Source: Denitrificimonas caeni DSM 24390
Lineage (GTDB): Bacteria > Pseudomonadota > Gammaproteobacteria > Pseudomonadales > Pseudomonadaceae
NCBI RefSeq assembly: GCF_000421765.1
Contig: NZ_ATXQ01000001.1
Coordinates: forward strand, 1-64,000
Direction: 5' to 3'
DNA: 64,000 nucleotides
Below the pieces are notes generated by a model, which searched no databases, was not told where the DNA came from, and saw only the letters and a program-made list of their open reading frames with translations. Position numbers and translations under genes: made by a program. Position 1 is the first letter of the stretch, and every line of letters begins with the position of its first letter. This document shows, one piece after another, positions 27,901-35,743 of the stretch.

Positions 27901-28080
27901 CCCCAACCCATCTTCATCAATAGATGTGAGGGTCACGGCATTTTGCTGCGCCTTCGTTGATATCAACTTGGATGAAACAACTTCGACAACAACCCACTGA
28001 CGTCGCCTGACTTCTACCAACTGCCCTGGTTCTGGACGAGCACGGTAACCCTGATTATTCTGTATATTCGAACTTTCCAT
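24940..28080 (-). CDS. drmD: DISARM SNF2-like helicase DrmD
   Basis: 1046 residues. SNF2/RapA-type motifs: I LLIADDVGLGKTIEAGLV (about 140-157), Ia ICPASLQEKW, II VVDEAHNIAP (about 257), III FLTATPHNGYTESF (about 297), and C-terminal VI YNPNVMEQRNGRIDRHGQ (about 610-630). A charged helical C-terminal region follows (about 950-1020). DrmD, paired with DrmMI, defines class 1 DISARM; class 2 systems have DrmE instead, and no DrmE-like gene is present here. The ATG at 28080 lies 75 bp downstream of the C5-methylase stop. Confidence 0.93.
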   Translation of the reverse strand: MESSNIQNNQGYRARPEPGQLVEVRRRQWVVVEVVSSKLISTKAQQNAVTLTSIDEDGLGEELEVIWEIEPGAQIIERAGLPSITGQDDSNTLDAFLDAVRWGAATNADRGFLQAPFRSGVSIEDFQLDPLVRAIDMARVNLLIADDVGLGKTIEAGLVIQEMLLRHRARTVLIICPASLQEKWRVEMLEKFGLDFRVVDTAYIKQLRRDRGIHANPWTSHPRLIASMDWVKSGEGLRAMRDVLPAHTSYPRKFDMLVVDEAHNIAPAAGANYALESQRTRFIRSISPHFQHRLFLTATPHNGYTESFTSLLELLDDQRFARNILPDEKQLSQVMIRRLKSDLVDAEGKPLYAQRKLQALLASYSPQERAIHQKLNDYCASREQDAEKVGNAFGTSFVNQLLKKRLFSSPAAFASTLEKHIASLANGSQRKDKDVMADRILRKAILRVEEDYADDQEVENAQSEAVEEASRRAQPLTAEQQQMLNELRSWAQTAKNQVDAKAKAILDWLKANLKTDGQWNDRRVILFTEYRTTHQWMHEILASHDFCGDRLAILHGGMPQDEREKVKAAFQTSPKDSAVRILLATDAASEGIDLQNHCNCLIHLEIPYNPNVMEQRNGRIDRHGQRQKEVLIWHPVDGGDQGKATIGGHGDDIIRALRKLESMRADMGSVNPVIAPQMSGLIEGSLKDLDTRLAEAKIAKARRFVRAERELKDRVAKLHERLLTTQQDFHLTPEHILMAVKTGLKLAGRPPLEPFALADTPAGTVFKMPALSGSWARCLEGLRHPHTLQIRPVTFDHALAKGRDDVVLVHLNHRLVQMCLRLLRAEVWAQDDVKKLHRVTVRSVPDALIDGPAVVVISRLVVTGGNHHRLHEELTVSGGYLSDKSFRREDGVTKVQQWLDQATPIKAEDSLFDAIRVRFDRAQSAILQTVDARSKDRLKFLTNTLQSRKQQEVEDINAVLDELEKAIQAELYKDQEPSQLSLFSEDERTQLRRDTAALETRLARIPAERKQEAEAIETRYAKLNDRTFPVAVIFLVPESAAQGGAA

Positions 28081-28155
28081 GTGACCTACTACGTTTCCTT
28101 TTATCTAGTCTCTTTACCGGAAAAAATATCTAGAAGATTGATTATTGGTTCATAG

Positions 28156-29196
28156 CTAATGTGTGATCGCAGCAAGATGAACATTAATACTTCGTGCAAT
28201 CGCACGTCCTAGATCAACAGGAACAGCATTACCTATGAGACGCCCTAATTCTGTAAAACGCACCTTGCCATCATGGGGAATAAAAGCATAATCACGCGGA
28301 AAGCTCTGAATAATTGCAGCTTCTCTCAAAGTAATAGCCCGATCCTGTTCCGGATGCCCAAAGCGTCCATTCCCAAACCCGTAACATTGCGTAGTCATGG
28401 TTGGCGCAGGCTTATCCCACTCCATGCGTGCGTAGACGCCAGAGTAGCTCTTACCGCTTTCTGCGCGATGGCATTCTGCAACAAGATCCTCTGGCCAGTC
28501 ACGCCACGTACCACCTGGTTTTGAAACTTTAATACGTTTAAGATTTTTCTCAGACAGCGATGAAGATACATGTAGTTTATCCCCAGGCGCAGCCTCTCCT
28601 GCGCTCAAGGCTCGGAGATGACCAATCGCTTGCTTTACTGTCTTAGGCCTTTCGACCGTTGGTTGGATCATTTTAATATCGCCGTGCAGGGAGGCCAGCA
28701 ACACCATACGACGACGAGTTTGTGGTACACCGTATTTAGAGCTGTCGACAACATCAAACCAGACTTTGTAACCAAGCCGCTTAAGGGTATCAACGAAGTC
28801 CTGAAATACCGAGTGTTTGGCAACAGCAGGAACATTCTCCATTGTGATAATATCTGGACGTGTGCCCTTTGCTAGGCGAGCGAACTCGTATAAAAGCCCC
28901 CACTTACCGTCCTTTCCATCCAAAGCGTAGCGCTGTGCATAGGTGGAGAAAGGCTGGCATGGGGCACAACCCGCGAGAATTTTCCAATCAGCGTTGCCGA
29001 ACAATTGAGTCAACTCGGCAGCGCTGACCTTACTGACGTCTCGCTCTATGAACTTTGCGCTGTTGTTAGCTTCGTAAGGAAAGCGGCAAGCGGGGTCCAT
29101 ATCAATACCAGCAACGACAGGCACTCCTTCCAGCACGAAGCCATGCGTCAACCCACCAGCGCCACAGAACAAATCGACACAAGAAATATTCATCAT
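28156..29196 (-). CDS. C5-cytosine DNA methyltransferase (DrmMII-like)
   Basis: 346 residues, start at 29196 (tandem ATGATG). All core motifs are visible: I VDLFCGAGGLTHGF (residues 6-19), IV GCAPCQPFSTYAQR with the catalytic Cys (about 79-92), VI ITMENVPAVAKH (about 118), VIII QTRRRMVLLAS, and X RLIGNAVPVDLGRAIA at the end. Length is standard for a solitary or DISARM-associated enzyme. No cognate restriction enzyme is nearby. It is the first gene of the minus-strand series and sits 75 bp before drmD, so it may be transcribed with DISARM; an alternative is a solitary methylase that happens to precede it. Confidence 0.9.
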   Translation of the reverse strand: MMNISCVDLFCGAGGLTHGFVLEGVPVVAGIDMDPACRFPYEANNSAKFIERDVSKVSAAELTQLFGNADWKILAGCAPCQPFSTYAQRYALDGKDGKWGLLYEFARLAKGTRPDIITMENVPAVAKHSVFQDFVDTLKRLGYKVWFDVVDSSKYGVPQTRRRMVLLASLHGDIKMIQPTVERPKTVKQAIGHLRALSAGEAAPGDKLHVSSSLSEKNLKRIKVSKPGGTWRDWPEDLVAECHRAESGKSYSGVYARMEWDKPAPTMTTQCYGFGNGRFGHPEQDRAITLREAAIIQSFPRDYAFIPHDGKVRFTELGRLIGNAVPVDLGRAIARSINVHLAAITH

Positions 29197-30134
29197 TCCA
29201 ACAATCCTATTTTCGTTTCAACCCCAAAACGCCGCTCTTGAAACCCGTAGATATCAAGTTGACAAACAGTACATGGGTATAAGCGCACAAGCCGACAGCT
29301 TAAATTGTGTAACTATAGCAAAAGAACCAATTGCAGATGGTGCTAAAAACAAGCTATTGCTAAATGAACATAGCGATGCCCCACCTCAATGTAAGCGACA
29401 TCACCCCCACCAAACGCAACCGACTTAATCAGAGTTGAACAGAAGATCAAGCTAATACAACATTTGAGCATGCTCATAACTTATTTTTTCGTATGTGCCT
29501 CCTGGAGTCTGTCAACTAATAAGCCCCAGCTTTTCAGCAGACGAATAACCCCGTAGCGATTTAAGGGGACATCATGATTCGTTGCCGCTTACGCAAGACT
29601 TCACGCACAGGCAGAACTGTCACTCTCGCCAAAAAGCTCATTAATCCTGGCTGTTTCCTTAACCGTAAAAACATACGCATATATTTTAAATATTTCCCCA
29701 GCGATTAAAGATACTGTGATGTACGCCAAATGCGTCGTAGAGCTTGCTTACTAGATAGTTTCTCTTGCACTTTTGATTAGCAAGGGCAGCCCAAGGAGCT
29801 TTGTATCAAGAAAGCAGCAGCCCTTTTAATAGACGACCAAACTCACTATGTGACTACGAATGCTGGCTAGGTGCAGTAGGCTAGAGTTTTCACTTTCACC
29901 AAAAGACTCTACCGCTGAATTGACACCCCGGCGGCTACGCACAGTGGGCGGCATACCCACACGAGGGAGACACTACTGGATGAAAGACTCTCGTGCACTC
30001 AACGACTAGGAACAACCCCTTCAAACTCAAAAACTATAAGCTTGCTTAAGTAAATCAGCTATAGCCTTGCAGTAACCTGGCCACGATAAATTTCACATCA
30101 AACAGCGAGAACAGAAATGCAACTCATGCATCAA
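29197..30134. other. 938-bp gap upstream of the DISARM operon, with decayed DNA
   Basis: No intact gene. The first 120 bp should hold the operon promoter (minus strand), but no convincing -10/-35 pair can be fixed by eye. The middle contains a decayed IS3-like fragment (listed separately). The rest, to 30134, shows nothing recognisable. The drop from the GC-rich operon to AT-rich sequence is abrupt at about 29200. Confidence 0.6.
29565..29790 (-). pseudogene. decayed IS3-type OrfB fragment
   Basis: Minus-strand reading, in shifted frames, gives VSKLYDAFGVHHSIFNRW followed by ETARINELFGESDSSA, which resembles the start of IS3-family OrfB ('…R-x-L-x-x-x-F-G-V-x-R-S-S-Y-x-W' then 'I-x-E-L-F-x-E-S-x-G-S-A-G-A-R'). 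Several stops and frameshifts. Recognition is by pattern only. Confidence 0.45.
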
Positions 30135-30665
30135 CTAACAGAACAACTGCCCTACCGTTTTCATCGGCAAAAACATACGCACTCGCCCGTTCTGCTCACA
30201 CAGCACCTGAAACCCAAACTTCTGATAAAAGCTTTGAGCTGAGTCCGTTAAGCAGTCAACAACGATTGCGTAGGCTCGCATATGTGCATTCACGCCCCAC
30301 AAATACTCAAGCGCCTTAACCAGGCTGACTTTGCCTAGGCCACTGCCATGAAACTCTTTATGGACGGCTAGCTGGGCCAATAAAAATACCGGAACAGGAT
30401 AGTGAGGTAGTTTTTTAGCCAGTGACGCAGGTAATGTCTCACGGCAAATCGAACTGGGTGCAACACTATAAGACGCACAGATCGGATACTTCTGATTGAG
30501 CAAAGGTGCAGTACCGGGTAACACCATTGTGCGACTGATGCCCGCTTGCATGTGTTTCGCCGCTTGAGTCTGGATAAAAGTATTCAGCTCACTCTCACCA
30601 CAGTCAAAAGAGTCTCGATCATGCTTGGATTTACTGAGTTCTTCAAAAGCCTTTGACCAGCTCAT
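30135..30665 (-). CDS. GNAT acetyltransferase toxin (TacT-like)
   Basis: 176 residues; the ATG overlaps the antitoxin stop (ATGA). The protein has the compact GNAT fold seen in TacT/AtaT toxins: start FDCGESELNTFIQTQAAKHM, acetyl-CoA pyrophosphate loop VHKEFHGSGLGKVSLV (about 98-113), and the C-terminal DSAQSFYQKFGFQ with the conserved Tyr. Such toxins acetylate charged tRNAs and stop translation; the substrate here is inferred. Paired with the DUF1778 gene and lies next to DISARM on the island, so it could act as island maintenance. Confidence 0.9.
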   Translation of the reverse strand: MSWSKAFEELSKSKHDRDSFDCGESELNTFIQTQAAKHMQAGISRTMVLPGTAPLLNQKYPICASYSVAPSSICRETLPASLAKKLPHYPVPVFLLAQLAVHKEFHGSGLGKVSLVKALEYLWGVNAHMRAYAIVVDCLTDSAQSFYQKFGFQVLCEQNGRVRMFLPMKTVGQLFC

Positions 30666-30931
30666 TTAAAGTCACTCGCCTTGGCAAAGGCTGCTGCCTC
30701 TAGCAAAGCTTTGTTCGGTGCCTGAGCCTGCTCACAAGCTGCCATAAACTGATCGAATACATTGTCTTCAACAGTCATGCTTTCGTACTGAGCGATCACC
30801 TGAGTCGAATCTTCATCCATCAGCCTGACCACATACTCAGTTAAGCTTTTTAAGCCCAACAGCGCAGAGGCTTTTTCAGCTTTAGCCTTAATCTCTTCAT
30901 CAAGCCTGATGTCTAATCGTGCAGTTGCCAT
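30662..30931 (-). CDS. DUF1778 antitoxin (TacA-like, ribbon-helix-helix)
   Basis: 89 residues from the ATG at 30931, preceded by GGGGGAG; a longer frame from 31042 has no ribosome site. The N-terminus MATARLDIRLDEEIKAKAEK is the ribbon-helix-helix DNA-binding part, and the C-terminal tail (about 55-89) should wrap the toxin. It neutralises the downstream acetyltransferase and represses its own promoter. A 19-bp interrupted palindrome immediately upstream (30945-30963) is the likely operator. Confidence 0.9.
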   Translation of the reverse strand: MATARLDIRLDEEIKAKAEKASALLGLKSLTEYVVRLMDEDSTQVIAQYESMTVEDNVFDQFMAACEQAQAPNKALLEAAAFAKASDFK

Positions 30932-30944
30932 TTCACTCCCCCTT

Positions 30945-30963
30945 GTACGTATAAGCTCCGTAC
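30945..30963. promoter_or_regulatory. probable operator of the TacAT-like pair
   Basis: GTACG and CGTAC arms are separated by nine bases, directly in front of the antitoxin ribosome site. The position fits autoregulation by a ribbon-helix-helix antitoxin. Confidence 0.5.
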
Positions 30964-31270
30964 CTAACAGAGATAGTAGCGCAAACCTCGAACACAAGCA
31001 ATCTGTACGGAAGAATGACGGAGAGCTCCCAATAACTCTCAATACAATTTCTTAATGCTAACAAGAGAACGAACAGATCCAGAACACCGCCCCTTCACCA
31101 TATAGCCTAGCTATGCACTAGCGGGCTCTAATATCAGCAGTATTAGCGTTAAGGTGTGAGCTGAGGAAGTCAGGCTTTATCAAGCTTCATTGATACAGAT
31201 GTCCCATTACAGAACACCTGCTAAGCGAGCGCCTAGAAAACCGCACTAGGCTCACAGCCAACTCATCTAG

Positions 31271-31702
31271 TTAATACGGTAATTCACCTTCAGGTGCGCG
31301 AACAGCATCATAATCAAACACAATGCTGCCGTATTGCTTGCACTGTTTTTCCATGATCATTTCAGCGTCTTTGTAAACACGCAACCCTTCAAACTCCCAA
31401 CCACGTCCCATGCCATTGTAAAGAGCATAGGTGTAAGCCCCATTAGTAAAGGCCAAGTAGCTTGACCCGCCACCTGCAAACATCTCAGACCCTTTATAAA
31501 CACGACTGTTAGCTGAACTAGAAGGCAAGGAAAGCTCAACGTTTCCTGCTGTGCCATAACTGTAAACTGGATTACTAGATAACTTACTAGCCGCCACCAC
31601 CTTATTATTTTCTAGCACACAACTTATCGTTTCAGCGCTAACCTGACTGATCATGAGTGATAGCGGTAGCGCAATAGCTGCAACAATAACTTTCTTCATC
31701 AT
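31271..31702 (-). CDS. exported hypothetical protein
   Basis: 143 residues from the ATG at 31702 (or the adjacent ATG at 31699), with GGAAGGAG just upstream; the longer frame to 31885 overlaps the Gp2-like gene and is rejected. A clear signal peptide MKKVIVAAIALPLSLMISQV ends at about SAE. The mature part has two Cys that could form a disulfide (SCVLENN and KQCKQYG), and a small beta-rich domain (YLAFTNGAYTYALYNGMGRG). A similar layout occurs in small secreted island proteins, but no named family is recognised. Confidence 0.75.
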   Translation of the reverse strand: MMKKVIVAAIALPLSLMISQVSAETISCVLENNKVVAASKLSSNPVYSYGTAGNVELSLPSSSANSRVYKGSEMFAGGGSSYLAFTNGAYTYALYNGMGRGWEFEGLRVYKDAEMIMEKQCKQYGSIVFDYDAVRAPEGELPY

Positions 31703-31739
31703 TCGTCTCCTTCCATTAATAAGCATTGTATTTAACATG

Positions 31740-32393
31740 CTAGCATCGACTCCCACCAAAGCAATGACGGCTGCCTCTAACTTTGGTAGCCGCCTTAGCC
31801 ATGTAGCTCGCTCGATAGAACAAGTCATCTTGACTATTAAAGCCACCTGCAGTGACTGGATACTGAGCATTCCTTGGTATTTCAACCAAGCCTAACGCGC
31901 TTCGAGTCTCAATGTTTAACGCACTCGCCCAAGCTTCAACCAATCGAGCATAGATGTTAGACCTGCCAAGCTCGTACTTACCAAGACTATTGAACGCATC
32001 GTGGTTGACGAAAATAACTAAGTGATAATGCGGTACACCTTTTTGACCGACTTCACGGGCACACACATATCTCACGCTCGTATCATGAGCTTTAGGGTTA
32101 GTAAGTTGTGATTTTTTACGAGCATGTCGGACCTTAGCCCTGAGTGATGAAATAAAACTGTCTATTAGCCGACCTTCTTTAAAGTCTTGAAGTCCTCTAG
32201 GTAGTCTTAAATCCACTCTGAATGCAAAGGTTCTAGGATGCTCATCGAGTGATGCATTCATGACATCGATGATTTTATCTAAATGCTTTCTGACAAATGG
32301 GCCTTTACCATCCATGAGTGGATAGCCTCTGTATTCACTCCCATACACAAGTTCATTTTCAGAAAATTGGTTTGTATCGTTTCTTCTACGCAT
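31740..32393 (-). CDS. inovirus Gp2 / YagK-YfjJ-type replication initiator-like protein
   Basis: 217 residues, ATG at 32393. The core resembles HUH endonucleases: first strand TFAFRVDLRLPRG, then the HUH-type motif GVPHYHLVIFVNHDAF (about 118-133) and a late Tyr in LFYRASYMAKAATK (about 195). This pattern is that of the inovirus Gp2/YagK/YfjJ family, found on filamentous phages and satellite islands. It may start rolling-circle replication of the excised element. The family is often encoded beside an AlpA-type regulator, which lies 390 bp upstream here. Ends shortly after the Tyr motif, as is usual for the short members. Confidence 0.82.
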   Translation of the reverse strand: MRRRNDTNQFSENELVYGSEYRGYPLMDGKGPFVRKHLDKIIDVMNASLDEHPRTFAFRVDLRLPRGLQDFKEGRLIDSFISSLRAKVRHARKKSQLTNPKAHDTSVRYVCAREVGQKGVPHYHLVIFVNHDAFNSLGKYELGRSNIYARLVEAWASALNIETRSALGLVEIPRNAQYPVTAGGFNSQDDLFYRASYMAKAATKVRGSRHCFGGSRC

Positions 32394-32779
32394 GTCATTA
32401 CCTAAGTCATATTAGGTAGGCACGCAATGTCTGTCTGCAGTAGCTGAGTGATTAAGCTGAATGTCATACCTTGTAGAAATAGGCTTATGTCTGAGTCTAT
32501 GAGTAGTCAGTCATGTTCTTCTATAAGGGTTAGTTATTAGCTCATCGATAGCCTCTAGGGTGGCTATCTGTTTGGTCTATGTAGTATTGATAGATACTGC
32601 CTGTTTTATAGGTTATGAATGTTAGTAATGGTTGCCTAAAAGCATATTACTATAACCGAGAAACACGCTGTATCACGATGCCAGAGATCAGGGGGTCTGC
32701 TTCAGCTGAGGAGAAAGAAATCTGCGCCTACGAGGGGGAAGTCCAAATTAAAATTGGTCTGGTAAAGTTTTGATGGAAA
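32394..32779. other. 386-bp gap with small inverted repeats, between alpA-like and Gp2-like genes
   Basis: No gene is seen. GATAGCC/GGCTATC (32547-32568, loop of 8) and AGTAT/ATACT just to its right (about 32583-32598) form two small hairpins. They lie upstream of the replication-initiator-like gene and could be a nick site or origin, but this is inference. Confidence 0.45.
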
Positions 32780-32986
32780 TCAGGCAGCACTCAGTTCTGC
32801 AAGCTGGAGGTCACGCTGGGCTATTTTTTCTTCAATCCACTCCAATACTTCACTTTCTACCCATGCGACGCAGTTAGTGCCTAAATTGACCTGTTTAGGA
32901 AAAACCCCTTCCTTGATATATTTGTAGATAGTGGCTCTCGCCAAGCTGGTTAACGCTGAGACGTCTTTAATTTTTAACAGTTTCAT
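32780..32986 (-). CDS. AlpA-family excision/transcription regulator
   Basis: 68 residues from the ATG at 32986 with AGAGG upstream. It has the compact MerR-like winged helix of AlpA: LLKIKDVSALTSLARATIYK followed by YIKEGVFPKQVNLG and AWVESEVLEWIEEKI. In P4-like islands AlpA activates integrase expression or acts as an excisionase; the tandem 12-mers at the island ends are candidate targets here. The AT-rich context and lone position fit island backbone. Confidence 0.88.
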   Translation of the reverse strand: MKLLKIKDVSALTSLARATIYKYIKEGVFPKQVNLGTNCVAWVESEVLEWIEEKIAQRDLQLAELSAA

Positions 32987-33099
32987 GTTGTTACCTCTAG
33001 TGTGGTTTGACACACCAGTTGCAACATTCATATTTTTTTAATTTCTAGCCTCTCATTCTCTGTCATACAGAAGTCACACGCACCATGCTGCAAAAGCAC

Positions 33100-33425
33100 C
33101 ATCTCGCATTGCTATTTTGCTTACCCCGTAGGCCCTGACTGAAACCGGCGTGATACCAACTGTTTTCTTGTCTTTCAGCCTGTGGCTTTCTCCTCAAATA
33201 TGAACGATGTGTGCATGGTGCAACAACCAATCTAACAGCCTGCGGTTAACGTCGCGTCACCATCGAAAGCGTTGATCCACTAAGAATACTGGTGAAGACA
33301 ACACTCCTTACTCATAGCGTTTGACGTTGGTATTGAAGAACCCGTCAGCTTGCTCTCGACCAAGTGGCAGATAGCCCATTCCGCCAATGATGAGCTGCTG
33401 GGTCAGTAAAATGCCACATTCAGAA
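33100..33425 (-). pseudogene. IstB (IS21 family) remnant
   Basis: Minus-strand translation gives QQLIIGGMGYLPLGREQADG then FFNTNVKRYE-stop-G and, after a frame change, DWLLHHAHIVHI-stop-GESHRLKDKKTVGI. These match the Walker B and C-terminal parts of IS21 IstB ATPases ('D-E-M-G-Y-L-P-L', 'R-L-L-H-H-A-x-V'). At least two stops and frameshifts; Walker A region missing. No istA trace found. The remaining part of 33426-33767 holds no gene apart from the promoter region of the next gene. Confidence 0.8.
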
Positions 33426-33767
33426 TTGATCCAGACGCACCTGTTTTTGCCCTAGCGGTGCAATACATGAGTTTTCACAAGCACCTCCTGAGTCAACATC
33501 AGCCATCGCCCTTGCCATGCAATTAGGCGGTCATTTCTCTCAAACCAGACCGCTTTAATCTGGCAGTGATGGATCATTAACACTTTTACGACAACAGCGC
33601 ACTCCAAGGGTCTATAAACTCTAGCAATGATAAAAATAAGCTGATGTTTTTATGATGTTTTTGTGATGTATAACTTGCTGTAATTTAGATGTATAATTTA
33701 CACATTGGATTAGCATGAAGCTGCTATACTTTTCTCCACCTGTATAGCGCCTTAAGCGGAGTAAAAG

Positions 33768-35411
33768 TTGATATCAAACAATGAAAATCCCACCCTAAAA
33801 AAACGCAGTATTGACATATTAGAATCAAACCTACTCCATCTGCTTGAAATAACAGGAACCCCAGCGGACACGATCTCTGATCTTGAGTTCAAACTCCGCT
33901 CTAGGGATGACGATGAAAAACTACACGCGCAAGATGAGATAAACGCTCTAATTGACAACCTCTTAAAAGGCAGCAGAACCAGCTCTTCCACAGCAATTGC
34001 ACTTAAGCTTTACAGCGATATTTTTGAGCATGATAAGACGCCAAACACTCGAGCACTTATTAGGCCCGAAGAAGATCGAGAAGCGCCTGGGTTCGATCCA
34101 ATAGGGACTGATTCGAAGAAAGGATACATAGAATCGCTGAGTGAGCTTAAAAAATCCAACCTAGCCTATTTTGTTGAAATATATACACACACTCTCCACC
34201 CTGGGGCAATTGCAAGTTCTTTCGAGCCAACAACCTACGAAACCCCCCAGAGAAGGTACGTATTAATACAAAGATCATTACCAGAACAAATCAAAGAAAA
34301 ACTTAAACTGGCTGATGTTTTTCTAAAAAGAACACCTAAAACTCGCTATATAACCCTATTAAAAATGCTCGACCTGCACTGCGAACTCAGACCATCCAGC
34401 TCAGATACAAAATCCATTCAGTTAGCGATAGATACCTGGATAGCCACACTCAATTGGGATAAAGAGAACTTAAGCAAGCACACTCAACAACCAAGAGAGT
34501 TTTTCACAATAGCAACCGAAGTTATTAATAAAGCCCTAGGTTTCAAAAGCATCGGGACAGACCCAATCAAGAACATAGGAGATATCGCTGAAAAACTTGA
34601 CTTAATTTGTAGCTACGAATTTATCTCCAGCACAAGAAAAGCCTACTTAGATAAAATCGAAAAAACTTGGAGAGACTCAAAAAAACCTAAAAAGCTCCCC
34701 AAAGTCCCAGCATCACCCGTTAAAAGACCTTCGTTCGCCATAGATAAAGAATGCCATGATGCACTATCTAGAAAAATAATTGAAAAAACTCAACCAGCCT
34801 CTGTAAACAGAGTTATTAATAATCTTAGTAATCATTCCGCCAAGGCTCTAAGGGACATCAAGAATAGCGACAGATTACATAGCCTCAAAAGCTCCCGTAC
34901 CAAAAAAAGAATAAATGTAGACATAAGCATATCAACAGATAGAAAAATTGACTTACTGCGGGAGAAGCTAGGAGTTACTCGCTCTCAACTACTGGTTCAT
35001 GCAATCAATTACTACTTACAACCGAGCAAATTCAAACCTGCAAAGGATTCAGCCAGCACTGCAAAAAAGCAAGAAAACACTAAAAAATCAGCTGCTGAGA
35101 GCAAGCTACAATCTAAAACTCTCCCCCCTGAGACCACACAAACTGAGCCTCCAGAGTTACCACTAGACACAAAGCCTGCAGAACCCCTAAGCCCAGATAA
35201 TGCAAAGCACCAACAATTACTTGAATCAGAAGCAGCTCTGACTAAAAAGCTTGAAAATACTACACCCACAGAACCAGCAGATAAAACCGAACCAGTAAAC
35301 TCGCCCAACAATCAAATACATACCGAGCAAGATATACAAGTACCAAACGAGCTTCAGAAACTACTAGACAGAGATAAAGCATTACAAAAACTCAGGGGCA
35401 ATAAACGCTAG
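33768..35411 (+). CDS. large hypothetical protein with two ribbon-helix-helix-like segments
   Basis: 547 residues from a TTG at 33768 with GCGGAG six bases upstream. No named family recognised. Residues about 1-310 are helical and hydrophilic. At about 325-370 (RPSFAIDKECHDALSRKI … ASVNRVINNLSNHS) and about 383-424 (INVDISISTDRKIDLLREKL … SQLLVHAINYYL) two beta-strand/helix/helix segments look like tandem ribbon-helix-helix units. The last 120 residues are Pro/Thr/Glu/Lys rich and probably disordered. A DNA-binding or partition-type role is possible. AT rich, on the opposite strand to its neighbours; promoter lies in the direct-repeat-like stretch 33640-33710 (repeated ATGTATAA). Confidence 0.7.
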   Translation: MISNNENPTLKKRSIDILESNLLHLLEITGTPADTISDLEFKLRSRDDDEKLHAQDEINALIDNLLKGSRTSSSTAIALKLYSDIFEHDKTPNTRALIRPEEDREAPGFDPIGTDSKKGYIESLSELKKSNLAYFVEIYTHTLHPGAIASSFEPTTYETPQRRYVLIQRSLPEQIKEKLKLADVFLKRTPKTRYITLLKMLDLHCELRPSSSDTKSIQLAIDTWIATLNWDKENLSKHTQQPREFFTIATEVINKALGFKSIGTDPIKNIGDIAEKLDLICSYEFISSTRKAYLDKIEKTWRDSKKPKKLPKVPASPVKRPSFAIDKECHDALSRKIIEKTQPASVNRVINNLSNHSAKALRDIKNSDRLHSLKSSRTKKRINVDISISTDRKIDLLREKLGVTRSQLLVHAINYYLQPSKFKPAKDSASTAKKQENTKKSAAESKLQSKTLPPETTQTEPPELPLDTKPAEPLSPDNAKHQQLLESEAALTKKLENTTPTEPADKTEPVNSPNNQIHTEQDIQVPNELQKLLDRDKALQKLRGNKR

Positions 35412-35526
35412 CACCTCACACACCATCCTGATCAGCTATTGCCAATTTAAACTATGCAATAGCTGATCCGAATGAGCAAAATACTGCACTCATAGCTTAC
35501 AACCACTCTCTTGAAACCCTCTCACT

Positions 35527-35736
35527 TTAAACGTTAGCGCTATCTCTTAGCTGATCCAAGTAATCAGCCCAAGCCTGCATCATCTCGGCACGCTGCTCTA
35601 GAAAGCTAGTTCTGTTATACGCCCTACCGTTTGCATCCTTAACAGCATGGGCCAACTGATGCTCAATCCACTCCACGCGGTAGCCAAGCACCTCATCTAT
35701 AAAAACAGTCATAGAGCTCTTAAGCACAAATAGCAA
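35527..35736 (-). pseudogene. C-terminal fragment of a P4-type tyrosine integrase
   Basis: The minus frame encodes LGYRVEWIEHQLAHAVKDAN, then GRAYNRTSFLEQRAEMMQAW ADYLDQLR to a stop: the last 55 residues of a P4-type integrase including the catalytic Tyr region (AYNR). Residues upstream of DEVLGYR no longer match. It is distinct in sequence from the intact integrase (36307-37527), so it records an earlier or tandem integrative element. Confidence 0.82.
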
Positions 35737-35743
35737 AACTGCT

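Noticed and set aside
10187-29196. Class 2 DISARM because of the cytosine methylase
   Set aside because: There is a SNF2-type DrmD and an adenine methylase, and no DrmE-like gene.
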